Shown: positions 35,619-47,320 of the stretch, piece after piece
Layout of the letters: every line of letters starts with the position of its first letter
How positions within the stretch are numbered: the stretch's first letter is position 1
From: Coleophoma eucalyptorum
Taxonomy: Eukaryota > Ascomycota > Leotiomycetes > Helotiales > Dermateaceae
Direction: 5' to 3'
DNA length: 64,000 nucleotides
Assembly (NCBI GenBank): GCA_026120035.1
Contig: JALRME010000037.1
Location: forward strand, 124,001 to 188,000
Made by a program: the position numbers and the translations under genes
Notes under the pieces: model-generated
Seen by the model: only the letters and a program-made list of their open reading frames with translations
What the model was told of the DNA's origin: nothing
The model's database searches: none

Positions 35619-35854
35619 ACATGTAGGAAACAAACATGGTATGCAGGAGTGTGTGAGAGGTGGAGAAGTTGGTGATAAAATTGATAAAGATAGTTATAGT
35701 GGACTTGTATTCTGTATTGTACTATACCAAATTCTCAAGCACAATTTGCTTTTATGGACTCACATCTCTCGTCATCATCTACCGTTTCGTATACAAAGCC
35801 AGGAAGTCTTTCAAGTCATATTATTAATCACAGTATGATTACGAACTTAGACCC

Positions 35855-37766
35855 TTAATAACCCCATGCACCATCAGTATCTCCATTCATAATATTCGCT
35901 CCTGCCTGGCAACCCTCCAGGCTCGTGCAGTTCCGTGCATGCGACACTAGCATAATATCCATAAGAAAGTTGATTCCTTCAGCACGGTAAGTATCTGGAG
36001 CAGTGTAAAATGTCTGGTTGATGGTAAAGATATAGTTTTGTGGCTCAGGAAGCTCATACTTAGGCCAGTATGGTACAGACGGGTCTAGACTGGCAATGAT
36101 AGAGTTATGGTCGCCATTGTACACCATATCAAGCCACATGGCACTCATACGGGCAGATAGGGCAAGGCATTTAGGGCGGTTTACCCCCCCTTGAGCGTTC
36201 TCGCTTCTTTGAACGGCATACCCCTCCCCATTGATGTTATAATAAGGAAAGGAAAACTCGGCAAAGTGTGTCGCACCCGTTATTGTTGCCATTCCATTAC
36301 CTACCACATCCCAGTGGTAACGGTAGATAGTAGCATTATATGCTGCCATAGCAAGTGTATATAATCTTGTAGGTGCATCCATGATAATATCGGTAGACAC
36401 GGCAACAGCGCGCTTAAACTGAGACCCTACAGCTGTCGTCGCCGGCGGACGGCCACTGTAGGACGCTAGCAGACCAATAGAGGGAATGTCAGGGTAAGAT
36501 AACCAATTGTCGCGAGACTTGCATTATCTAGCGACATCTGCGCTCTCAGATATTTGTTCAAGTCTGCTGTAGTATTTACGCCTTTGGGGCCGATAGAAGA
36601 CCGTTCGTCAAGTTCGTACCGATGAGAACTAGTCCTCGAGCAAATTTACCTTTTTGTAGCAGAATACTATGGGGCTCCGGAAACAAGTCTCCATCAATGA
36701 CAGAACCGTATTCGAGTGGGAGAGTGGACCCTCCTTGATATTTGTTAAGAGGGTTCGCACTGGAGTTGAAAATTGCGCTTAGCGTTTCAAAGAGAATACT
36801 ACGCAGGCAAGATAAAGTATCGTTGGAACCCGAGCAGTTAGCTGTCGCAACTAGACCGTCATAAACAGGCTGCTAGATCTCTATATTGCCAATAGGACCG
36901 AACCAAACAGAGGCTCCGCTCTGTTCAATAGCTCGGTGGAAAAGGCCATCATTTTGCCCGCCGTAAGCCAGGATCTGCAGACCAACGGATTGTGCACCAG
37001 TGCTTTGGCCTTGGATTGTAACTCGGGTTGAGTCACCTCCAAACGCGGCAATATTGTCATGGATCCATGCCAGACCCGCACGCATGTCACGCAAACCCAA
37101 GTTGGTATTCAGCGAATCCTGGACCTCTTGACTGTACATGAATCCCTACATATCCAGACGAGAGTTGATTGCCACTGCAACTATGGGATGACCAATTGCT
37201 GCAGATCGTTGCACAAGCCAGGTCATGTTATATCGATCGTCAAAGCCACTACCGCCATTGTTGAAACAGCCCTGGATAAGATATACCTATGAACCGTTAA
37301 TAGATGTCTTGGGATTCAATAAATATTGCTTAAAGTTACCAGGACTGGAATAGAATTTGAGTAACGTTAGAAGGTCGAATAATATTAATGTAAAGACAGT
37401 CTTCAGACATAAGCTCTGGAGCTTCGTTGACCGCGCTTGCTGTGATACATGTTAAAAAAGAGCAGTCCGTGAAGATCCGATTGATAGCAATCAGTATAAG
37501 GTCTTACAGTATGCAACGCACTCTCTGGGCTTCTGCGTAGCATCTCGTGTGCCATTCCATGAAGAGTTAAGCGGCTGCGGTTGCCTGAATCGAAGGCCAC
37601 CTACAGGAGGCTGAGCGTAGGCAATTCCATAGAAGTTGTCTGTATTAAGGGCAGGATCATTGAACCCGATGTAAGTTCCATTCAAAACAGTGACTGCTGG
37701 GGGTATAATGGAAATGCACGAACTTAGGCCTACTAGGAAAAGAAGCAAAGCGAGGAGTGGAACCAT
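35855..37766 (-). pseudogene. Secreted carboxylesterase/lipase (type B) pseudogene
   Basis: Relic of a roughly 550-aa alpha/beta-hydrolase with a signal peptide (M-V-P-L-L-A-L-L start at 37766). Recognisable segments in order are F-Y-G-I-A-Y-A-Q-P-P-V-G-G-L-R-F, S-E-D-C-L-Y-I-N, a nucleophile elbow G-Q-S-T-G-A (family usually G-E-S-A-G), and the His-region G-A-T-H-F-A-E-F. Lesions: a frame slip near 37345, an in-frame TAG near 37146 where Trp is expected, a stop at about 36873, and single-base deletions near 36610 and 36497. The oxyanion segment reads Q-G-C-F instead of G-G-G-F. One N-terminal intron still looks intact. Too many independent hits for sequencing error. Confidence 0.88.
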
Positions 37767-40700
37767 TGTAGTTGCACTGAAGCTGCACCTGACCTGAGTG
37801 TGTGAAAGCAGTAACGGTGAATGAAAAAGAGGTGGGTTGCTGTGGCTTCCACTGGGAAATTTATAGTCCCGTTTTCTATGAATCGGCCAAAGCTCCTGCA
37901 TCAGTGAAAATCATAAATGATCCGATGCCTCTATACCTTGTCACACGCTGGTGTCGGCCATATTGATAACCTGGATTGATGGCATCGCCGGCTCTGACAA
38001 AGGATATTTTAACGTAGTCATATGTAAAAATGGGGAAAGTTGGCAGTTTTGAAGCTAAATGCCAGTTTTGTGTGACTTTGTTATTTAAATTGGCAGTTAG
38101 CCTGTTTCTGTTAACTGTGACTGAGCTATTTAGGTTAGAGATAGGAATTGGGGTGCATCAATGTAGCTAGCTGTACGTTGTTAAATTCTGCTATGTTACC
38201 CCGTTTTCCCATAATAGTGTGTCGATATGAAGTGGGGTCTAGTCAGAAGTTGGATTGGGAGGCATCCGAAAACCCTCTTGATTCATCAAGGTGTGATGCG
38301 ATTTTGGTATAACCTGGATGAAGATTAGCTTGTAGGTAGATTACTTGTTAGGTATCAAATATCTGGATGGTCTCAGGTGGTCAGGCATTCGGTCCTACTT
38401 ATCCGCCTCACGGGCTCCTTCGTCCATCTGATGATAAAGTGATTTAGATCTGCTCTTCTCCACGATCCCATACAGTAACAGAACCAGGCGTATGTGCTCC
38501 CAAAATCCGCCCGCATGATGCTGAGTATAACATGATCAATGCAGTTTGCAGTCACAATTGCAGGCATTAAGGCTTTGAATTCTTCGAAGTTTAGCATGCA
38601 CCATTGTATTATTATAAGAGTATACTCAATGCGGAGAAATTGACCCATTGTCCAAGATGTTTACTCGGGCAATGACATGATCCAAGAGCTACCAAAGATA
38701 TCGGCAGTTGGAACGAGTGATTTGAAGACAAGTACAGGACTCAGACTTCCCAATAAAAGTGCGTGGATGATTCATGCTTTTGGCAGTAATAACAACTACT
38801 CGGGTTGGTCATCCATCATCATTAAGAGAAATACGCGATTGATTACATGGATCCGTTAGTTGCAATTGAATAATAGCAGCGCTTGATATGTTAAAACATA
38901 TCATAACCAGATCCGTACTGACTGATGCTATGGCTTTCATATTATTCTTTTCTGCAAATGCTAGTATGATGCGATCCTGTTATACTCAGTGGATACGGAG
39001 TAGCGTTTCTCCGCAAAATATTTCCAAATGACGGGGTTTCGGTGGTTGTCGGCACCGATACTCTGATTAAGCATATATTGCCTTTAATTGGAAATTGGTC
39101 GCGTACCACCGCACCCTTCTAAGAAGGACCATAGTGGACATGGCTCTGAAAGTAGACGGATTTTATTAAGGGCACTCAAGTTTTCCTGAACATAGCAATT
39201 CTTATGACACCATGCCCATTTACGTATGATGCGTAATTAAATCTCCCCGAGAGTAGATGTAGAGACTGAAGCCTCTTATACGAAGTACTTTCGTGCTGTG
39301 ACATCATTATTGCAGGCTTAGGCTAAGGATAGCCCTCTAAAGCAGCCGTGCGACTTCATCATGTTTATGCACGGAGAGCCTCAAAAATTGGACTACCTTG
39401 AGGAGACTTTGTAATAGATGGTTCACCGGACAGAACCCATATGGAGCTCAGAGCTGGATTGGAAAGTATGACTGCCAGGGCAGCTGTGATGAGGGTAATT
39501 TGTGCTAGGCTTTATGTCTACTATTTCAGTCTTTTCAACTCCTACCTATTTGACTATCTCCACGTATGAGTGCCTGTTATTCGAAGTTATTGATCTTTCC
39601 CAGATCACTTGTGCATTTTGATTCCCGTGCTTAGGTTGCAATCGAGGTGAATGCCGGCTAAAGCTTACGATGTCGCAGGGGTGTTAATCGAAAGCTATTC
39701 CCACTACAAGAATCTTTCCTTTTCCAAGCACGGATACTATTAATCATTCAAAATATAGTACTTAGATAAGAGATTCTTTTGGTATAAAGGAAGTAACATT
39801 GAAGATAATCTGTGAAAGACTAGAATCATTCTTTTAAGTATAGTAGAAAACGAGGCGATAGAGCTATTTGTAAAGAGGATGATAAGAGAGTTACGGGAAA
39901 GGATTATTGTAGACTATGATTCCGCCAAGGCAAGTTAAACCTTATCCAAGCTATTGTTCGGTGAATACAGGGTGGTTACAAACAATAGAAGGTATTATAC
40001 CTAGTATAAATTAGAGCTAGTTCTATATATGCCTACTGAAAGATTATACTCCCTGAACTATAGTTTCCATTCATCTATCTGTATATGAACAAAGTAAGAA
40101 TGGGACTGTATCAATAGTACAAGATTTCTTCATTAAGATACGGAATAGTCTCAAAGAAGGAAGTGAAGTCACAGCCTAGTTGCACATGCATTAAGAAAAG
40201 CAAGAGCCTTACGACCTAACGCGTGCATGGGCCAGTCCCTGGGTATAACATAACACAGGTAGTTCTTGGGGCTCTATGAAGTTGTGCACGGACATGCTCT
40301 AGGTTATAGTAGAACACAAGGTAAAATCTCCAACTCTATTCCAGTAGGTGCATTGGAGATGTTGGTATTATCCATGATCTTTGCCATAAATTTTGAGCAA
40401 GGGCTGTAGAGATCAATGGAAGAGAATGGGGGTTGATGTAATGTTTGAAACGACGTCAATGAAGGATTTTTTGCGCTTGCAAAATGATGGTGGGAAATGG
40501 GAACTTCCGATATCAAGTCAGTCAAGTGATATATAGGTATAGTCAGATGACTGAAGGTACAAGTAACTTGAATCCAAGTCAGAGGTGGATAGAATATGAA
40601 TCAATAATTTTGATCACAAAAGCCCATATCTGCTTAGGAATTCTATTCACTGATATAGCTACTTTACAGCTTAATTTTCTATACTGATACTGTAAATTAA

Positions 40701-40889
40701 CGTCAGCCACGGACTTGATCAGCTAACTTTGGATAGTACATAATCGCCCGCCATTCAAAGGGAATAGAGTATTGCTTCGCTAATCTGACTTCCTCTCCTA
40801 CCAACGTCAATATGCTAATAAAAGTACCACATGAACTGAAGCAACACAATTTCTGCACCGCAGCTTATTGTGTTTGGAGATACAAATAA
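37767..40889. other. 3.1-kb gene desert
   Basis: No supported gene. The longest frames (38373-38648 minus, 40484-40687 plus) carry no motif. Around 39765-40050 a plus-strand stretch broken by stops looks mildly protein-like (lysine/glutamate-rich) and may be a very old element relic; not called. This desert separates the esterase region from the proline-type cluster. Confidence 0.45.
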
Positions 40890-42827
40890 TTAAACTTCGT
40901 TGCTTGGATACTGTACTTCAGTAGTGCCAATAAAATCCTCCTTGATACTCCTCATACTAACGAACCGACTTAATAAGTTAGTACTCGTAGCTTTGTCATT
41001 TGTGCCCGATCCTCTAGCTCCACCAAATGGCTGATGGCCCACAACCGCACCGCTACTTTTTGAGTTGATATAGAAGTTACCTGCGGACTGTCTGAGGCCA
41101 TCTTCAGCCTGGCGAATTGCTTTTCTATCGTTTGCAAATACACTACCGGTCAGGGCGTAGCTGGTAGTGCTGTCAATCAGAGCCAGCATCTCTTCATACT
41201 GGTTGTCTGGAAAAACATAAACAGTCAGGATGGGGCCAAAAAGTTCGGTTCGCATGAGTTTGTGTTTTGGATCGGTAGTCTGATAGATAGTGGGGTGAAT
41301 AAACCAACCGTTGCTACGGTCAGTTTTACCACCGGCGAGTAGAGTAAGACTTTTGTCGGCTTTTGCTTCGGTAATGACTCTGTCAAGCTTAACCCAAGAA
41401 CGTTCATGAATTACTGGACCAATAAAGGAGTCATGTTGCTCCACATTTCCCACTTTTAATTGCTCGACTTCGTGAACAAGCTGTTTCTTAAATTCTGGCC
41501 AGGCGGACTCGGACACGTAGAGACGAGAGGTTGCAGAGCACTTTTGCCCTTGGTATTCAAAGGCTCCACGAACCGTATTGACAACAGCGTTTCTAACATC
41601 AGCACTTTTATGGACTAGGTGAAAGTTCTTGCCACCAGTCTCCCCAATGATCCGTGGATATGCTTCATACTTGGACTCGGCAATATTCTGACCAATTTTG
41701 CCGTAGAGTGATTTGAACACTTCCGTAGAACCAGTATAGTGGAGGGCAGCAAACTTGGGATGTTCCAACATCACCTTGGTGACTTCGCTTGGGTCGCCGG
41801 GAAGAAGCTGAATTACACCTTCTGGGAGGCCAGCTTCCTCGAGAATCTTCTGAATCAAGTAGCTTGAATAAATGGCTGAGTCGGAGGGTTTGTGGAGAAC
41901 AACATTGCCCATTATTGCTGGAGCAGCTGTAAGGTTGGCTCCGATGGCAGTGAAGTTAAAGGGAGAGATGGCATATACAAACCCCTCGAGTGGGCGATAT
42001 TCACTTCGACTGAGGAGATAATCAGTTAGGAGGGTATAAAGCAAGGAGGTTATTTCTTACTTCCAGACTCCTTTGTCATTCAATACAGCTTGTTGCTTGT
42101 AAAGCTCGGCAGCATAATGAACATTGAATCTACAAGTTTTCTTCTTAATACTGTAGGTTGATGATCACAAGGATTGAAGACATACCGAAAGAAGTCTACA
42201 CTTTCAGCCACAGAATCTATGTCAGCCTGCCAGATGTTCTTTCCCTGGCCCAGCATAGTAGCGGCCATGACTTCATATCTGTATTTACCAGCCACCAGCT
42301 CAGCGGCTTTCAAGAAGATGGCAGCACGATCTGAAAACCCCATGTTTTCCCAGCCAGCCTTGGCTGCGAGTGCGGCATCGATCGCCTCCGCAATCTGCGC
42401 GGGATTTGTCGGGGTATACGTCGCAACAGAGAGTTTGTGATGGGATGGATTGCTTTGCCTCGCAATTGTTTGGTTCGTAATCTGCTTCCTCAGTCAATGG
42501 AAAGTCGTGGATAGCAAAAGCTGGTTTACTATTACATACTTCCTTTCCCCTCACCTTGACCGGAACAGAAACTGGCATTCTGGATCTTAATTGTGATATC
42601 GCCTCATCTAATTTCTTACGTTCAACAGAACCTTTGGCATAAGTCGGCTATAACAATCAATTGTGGCTCAATAAAAAATGGTAGGGTCTCTTAACATTGG
42701 GCTCATTGAAAACTGGAGGGCTCTTGAATGTCCCTAGAGTACCAATGAAGCGAAGGCCATTTACATGTAACCCTTTCTTTGAAAACCGGCGAGTCGCCAA
42801 AACCGTGAACTTTCTATTCGCAATCAT
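40890..42827 (-). CDS. Delta-1-pyrroline-5-carboxylate dehydrogenase (mitochondrial, ALDH4 family)
   Basis: Oxidises glutamate semialdehyde/P5C (or 4-hydroxy-P5C) to (hydroxy)glutamate with NAD+. Five exons (42696-42827, 42540-42647, 42186-42481, 42061-42129, 40890-42009) join exactly to 574 aa, the family length. The first exon, below usual ORF size, encodes an Arg/Lys-rich mitochondrial presequence (M-I-A-N-R-K-F-T-V-L-A-T-R-R-F-S). Core motifs: F-x-D-R-A-A-I-F-L-K-A-A-E, S-P-F-N-F-T-A-I, the general-base Glu in G-E-T-G-G-K, the catalytic Cys in F-E-Y-Q-G-Q-K-C-S-A, and E-L-F-G-P. It shares a 520-bp promoter with the divergent mitochondrial carrier gene. It looks broken in single frames, but introns restore it fully. 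Confidence 0.95.
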
Positions 42828-43347
42828 CTTGCTGTATGTTTCGAAGAGCTATGTTGAAGAAGACCAGGTGACTAGGAGGCTTCACGATGTAGATATCCAA
42901 GGAAAGGAAGAAAAGGTTGTACGAGAGAATGATATTATATAACCATTTACAGAGCAACTAAATAGCTGAATTGACTGACTGTGTCTGTCAGGAAATGAAT
43001 GGTCTGGTTCCGCCCGATATTATTGTTATTATTAATGTTTTCAATTGATGGGTTACCTTATCACACTGCTGCACTACGCAGAGTCCCGCATGTTCGCCTT
43101 GTTACTTATACCCCTGTCAGAGCTAATGGATTTGCAGCAAGTGGGGAGCCCTAACAACGATAGTATAGACTTTTACACTACACACCCCCTCCAGAAGCGT
43201 AATAAGAAAACTTACTCATAAGTTTCATACATAAGGTAGCGAGTAAAATGCAACTCGAACTATTCTTTAAAGGTGTGTATCGTTAAGGGGAGTATCCTAA
43301 GTCTCAGTTGGCAAGCTTTCAATACCATTCCCGGCACGCAAAGCGAC
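42828..43347. promoter_or_regulatory. Bidirectional promoter, P5C dehydrogenase / mitochondrial carrier
   Basis: A 520-bp gap between two divergent starts, so both promoters must lie here or overlap the genes. It contains the word CGCCTTGT at 43095-43102, which recurs (as CGCCYTGT) upstream of three other cluster genes. Confidence 0.6.
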
Positions 43348-44516
43348 ATGGACCAACTTCAGCTATCGGAAATTGATAACCACAGTACAAGTACTGACCT
43401 GATCTCGGGCGCTGCGGGAGGGATTGCACAGGTTATCATTGGTATGTGCTGAACTGCATTACATCAGTGCAGGCTTCCGCTAACAAATTGGCAGGGCAGC
43501 CATTTGGTAGGCTCTTTCAAGCTGCCATGTTCCAGCAAGCCTCTGACACTCCTCGCAGATATAGTAAAAGTCCGCCTACAGACACAAGTAGGTCAGTCTG
43601 CCTTTCAATGCGCGAGAAATATTTGGATAGGTGAAGGGCCATTTGCATTCTACAAAGTATGTTCGAGCTACACCAATGCACATCGCGGTTTAACACCTAC
43701 TGAAGGGATCCCTGGTTCCTTTGCTCGGAATTGGTGCTTGCGTAAGTTCCCACAATCATGAAAGGTGATTTAATTCTACTGAGATTGACAACCTGCATAC
43801 TAGGTGAGCGTACAGTTTGGTGCGTTCCAGCTCTTTCAAAGGCAATTTCAGAATATCAACGCCGACCGATCTCGATCTCAGGACTCGAGCCTCTCTTTAA
43901 GTCAGTTTTACTTAGCGGGAGGGCTGGCTGGCCTTACGAATAGTATTATCTCGGGCCCAATCGAACATGTACGCATTAGGCTACAAACACAACCACATGG
44001 CCCCCATCGATTGTATACAGGGCCTGTTGATTGTATCCGAAAAATCGTTGCTCAAAACGGACTCTTTGGACTCTACCGGGGCCAGTCTATTACACTCTTC
44101 AGAGAGTTTCATGGCTATGGAATATGGTTTGCAGCATTTGAAGCGTTGATGAATTATGAGATACAATCCAAGAATATACGAAGGCAGGATATTCCTGGCT
44201 GGAAAGTTGCCATATTTGGCGGGTTGGCTGGTGAGGCATTGTGGCTAGGGAGCCACCCCTTGGATGTAATCAAGAGTAAAATGCAAAGCGATGGGTTTGG
44301 GGAGAGCCAAAGATACAAAAATATGAGAGATTGTGTCAAGCAGACCTATGTACTTGAGGGAGTCAGAGGACTCTGGCGAGGGATTGGGCCGGCCTTGCTG
44401 AGAGCAATGCCTGTATCTGCGGGAACATTTGCCACGTATGAATCCTCCAGGCCAATTCAAATGTTTTTGACTGACATATTTGTAGTGTTGAAGCTGTACG
44501 GCAAATTCTCCACTGA
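43348..44516 (+). CDS. Mitochondrial carrier (SLC25; YMC-like amino-acid carrier)
   Basis: Inner-membrane carrier of 300 aa from six exons (43348-43441, 43495-43506, 43559-43656, 43706-43741, 43804-44435, 44486-44516). Three repeats are seen, with signatures Q-P-F-D-x-V-K-V-R-L-Q-T, G-P-x-E-x-x-R-I-R-L-Q-T and H-P-x-D-x-x-K-S-K-M-Q. The A-G-E-A-L-W-L/H-P-L-D-V-I-K-S block and a C-terminal A-G-T-F-A-T-V-E, restored by the last intron, point to the YMC/acylcarnitine branch. Yeast Ymc2 has been reported to move glutamate, which would suit export or import around P5C dehydrogenase (inference). Exon 2 is only 12 nt and carries part of the first signature. Reading through the last intron would give a longer, family-unlike tail to 44571. 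Confidence 0.9.
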
Positions 44517-45109
44517 AAAAGTCAGTCATGTGGGCGAAGATGCTGATAAGCCGGTATCTTTGCTCTCGTAGCCAGGTATGGTTAATCATAAACGATGGAT
44601 GGTCTTTAGATTAAAATTGGTAGATACAGCTGTATAAAAAACGCCTTTATTATAGATTACTTCTATAAAATTCAGAACTTGACGCTTGGGGGTACGACTG
44701 TATGCATTTGCTCCATACTGTGACGTGTTTGAAATTAGAAGGTCCTCGAATTTCCAAATCTTGTCAGCAAGCTAAATCGGATTTTTGTGTATCCATGATC
44801 TTGCCACCGAAGAAGTGAATCCAAAGTTCCACTTGTCCATATGCTCAGATAGGTCCAGGGTATGATCCGTGTAAGGATGAAGAGAGCGCACACTTAGCGG
44901 ATGCAGGAGGCTGTTTTAGCGCGCCCTGTATGTAACAATGGCTGACAGGTGGGCGCTTCTCAAATTATCGAGTCTGTACTCACGAATAATATCCGAGACA
45001 GCTTATAAAGCTCCCATCCCAGGAAATTCTATTAACCGCGGCAGGAAGCAATCGATCCGATTAAATTTTATCAGTTTAGAGAACCGTTTAAATAAATCAT
45101 TGCACGAAC
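44517..45109. other. Upstream region of proline-dehydrogenase homologue
   Basis: About 590 bp without another gene; contains the 12-bp word GCGCGCCCTGTA at 44919-44930. Confidence 0.5.
44919..44930 (+). promoter_or_regulatory. Candidate shared regulatory word GCGCGCCCTGTA
   Basis: Identical 12-mer to that at 51162-51173 upstream of the aldolase gene; 180 bp before the start of the proline-dehydrogenase homologue. A binding protein is unknown; function is inferred only from recurrence. Confidence 0.4.
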
Positions 45110-46591
45110 ATGTTCGCTCTGCCTACGAATTCGCATTATGTGTCATCGAATTCGACGCGTTTGAGTAGGGTGGTAGTAAGGGCACTTTCAGTGGCTCCAC
45201 GATCTAACTCCACGACGAACGCCACCAGAGAGGGATGGCGACCAGAGAAAGAAAAGTTCATTGTATCTCAAACGAAGGCACCACTTGCATTGCTGCCGAC
45301 ATCGATGCTGTTCCGATCACTGCTTGTATCAACAATTTCCTCGAAGCCATTTCTGCTCAATCCATCTCTTTTTCTACTAGCATTTCTTGCCAGGTCAAAG
45401 TCGCTACTATTCCATCCCGACAAAAATCTCCTCATTCATTGGATTCTAAAGAAGACCTTCTATAAACACTTCTGTGCTGGGGAAAATATGAAGGAAGTTG
45501 AGCAGACTGTTAGAAGGATAAAAGAAATGGGATTCCGAGGGGTTATCTTGGGATATGCCAGAGAGGTTGTGGTAGACAGGACCAATGCAGAAAAGAAAAG
45601 TAAGGATAAAGATACTCAACTAGATAAGGCGGAGGAAAAATACTGTCCTGATATTGAGGCGTGGGAGAAGGGAGTTATGAAGACTGTTGAAATGATTGGA
45701 GAACATGATTTTCTTGCTCTAAAGTGAGTTGAAGTGGACGCACGAGTACAAGACTGACGATTGAACAGGTTTACTGGTGCTGGCACTTTGGCTATTGAGG
45801 CTCTAAAGTCTCAAACACCTATTCCAGACCAAATGAGGCAAGCCCTTGATAAAATCTGCACAAGAGCAGCTCAACGTCAGGTTCGAATTTTGGTAGATGC
45901 GGAGCAGCAGTCAGAGCAAGGTGGAATTGACCGACTCGCCTTGGACTTAATGAGAAAATACAACAAAAACGGAGTCGCCACAGTCTACAACACCTACCAA
46001 GCGTACCTAAAGGTAACAGGAGATAATCTCGCAGCCCACTTGCAGCTTGCAATGGACGGTGGTTTTCCAATTGGTGTGAAACTTGTAAGAGGGGCGTATA
46101 TCAACTCTGAGCCACGAGATTTGATTCACGACACGAAAGAAGATACTGACGAGATGTATGATTCAATTATTGAAGGTATTTTAACTCAAAGTTGGAGACA
46201 ATTTGAGGCGGTCACGAATGCTGGTAGCGGTTTCCCAGCCATCGAATTATTCTTGGGTTCACACAATGGGCCCAGTGCCAGAAAAGCTCACCATATTCAC
46301 AGTTCTCGTGTAGCTGCTGGTTTGCCAACTGTCCAAGTGCAATATGGCCAGCTGTTGGGCATGGCTGACGAGGTTTCTGGGGAATTAGTGCAAATGGGTA
46401 GTGGGTATTCTTCTAATAAGGCCCCACAGGTCTACAAGTGTCTATCATGGGGATCTGTGGGAGAATGTGTGTCTTACCTGCTTAGACGGGCGGTCGAGAA
46501 CAGGGACGCAGTTTCACGTACTCATGATGGCTATTTAGCGGTGGTTATGGAAATTCAACGCAGAATTTATAAATTAATTGGTCGCATGTAG
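45110..46591 (+). CDS. Proline dehydrogenase family FAD enzyme, possibly hydroxyproline dehydrogenase
   Basis: Mitochondrial FAD enzyme oxidising proline (or 4-hydroxyproline) to (hydroxy)P5C. Two exons (45110-45723, 45769-46591) join to 478 aa. An Arg/Ser-rich presequence covers about 40 residues. Barrel motifs: F-T-G-A-G after the intron, L-V-D-A-E, Y-N-T-Y-Q-A-Y-L-K, K-L-V-R-G-A-Y and L-G-S-H-N. The substrate-carboxylate motif R-R-x-x-E-N is at 444-449. At residue 429, 15 before the first Arg, proline enzymes carry Tyr (PutA Tyr540); here the codon is TGT, Cys. Human hydroxyproline dehydrogenase has Ser at this place. The surrounding Pro-Tyr-Gly also reads Ser-Trp-Gly. Specificity for hydroxyproline is therefore suggested, not shown. 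Confidence 0.93.
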
Positions 46592-47320
46592 TTAGATCAA
46601 TAAAATATCCACAATATTGTTATTCATGTCCTATAACATAGAACATCATCTCTATTCTAGGCTACAGCAAATCTATAGTGTTACCAATGTTCCTCTGGCT
46701 TGGTCCCGACGGAGCGAATGCATAATTCACAGCAAGTGGCAAATAAATAAGTTAACAGACCCTCATCCCTCATTTTCCGACTGCTTTAATATTGGTTGGC
46801 ACTACGTGGTCGCAAAGATAAGACGTGGATCACCTTCCTGTGTCCAAGCCACAGGACCAAGCATCAAGATGCCATAAGACCAACACATCAATTTAGTCTT
46901 GCATGCTTTAAAATTCTAAGATAGGCATCACAGATTCAAAGACAAGGCCATTTGATAAGACGCTATCGCGGACAGATGGAAAATGAACCTTATCTCGGCA
47001 ACTCCTCCAGTTTGTGACTACCCGCTACCCCCTACATACTTTGTCGTTAATAGGGCGCTCTAGTTAGTTTGCTCTGGGTAGTTCGCCTCAGATCATCCAA
47101 CTGATCTGACATTACTCAAAATCACCTATCAGATTTCTGCTTATCTATATGAAGTTACGCAGTCCTTCTGGGGCCAAAGGAGTTTTCATAAATTCCTTCC
47201 ATCCATACCGGCTGAGTTGATAGGATTTACATCTCGTTATAGTATTGAACGTTCTATAATAACTTGCACCCTCCTAGTTGTTTCGAACTGAGTTTATCCG
47301 CTCTTTTCAAAAGCTCAGCG
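46592..47320. other. Intergenic region
   Basis: About 730 bp, no gene. On the minus strand CGCCCTAT (47050-47057) is one base off the cluster word CGCCYTGT. Confidence 0.5.

Noticed and set aside
39765..40050. Possible retroelement relic
   Set aside because: Only a short Lys/Glu-rich stretch with stops; no gag, RT or LTR motif could be supported.
40890..42827. P5C dehydrogenase as pseudogene
   Set aside because: Apparent breaks are all resolved by GT-AG introns giving 575 in-frame codons with a mitochondrial presequence.
43446..43634. Frame overlapping the first carrier exons
   Set aside because: Wrong frame; the carrier signature appears only with the spliced model.
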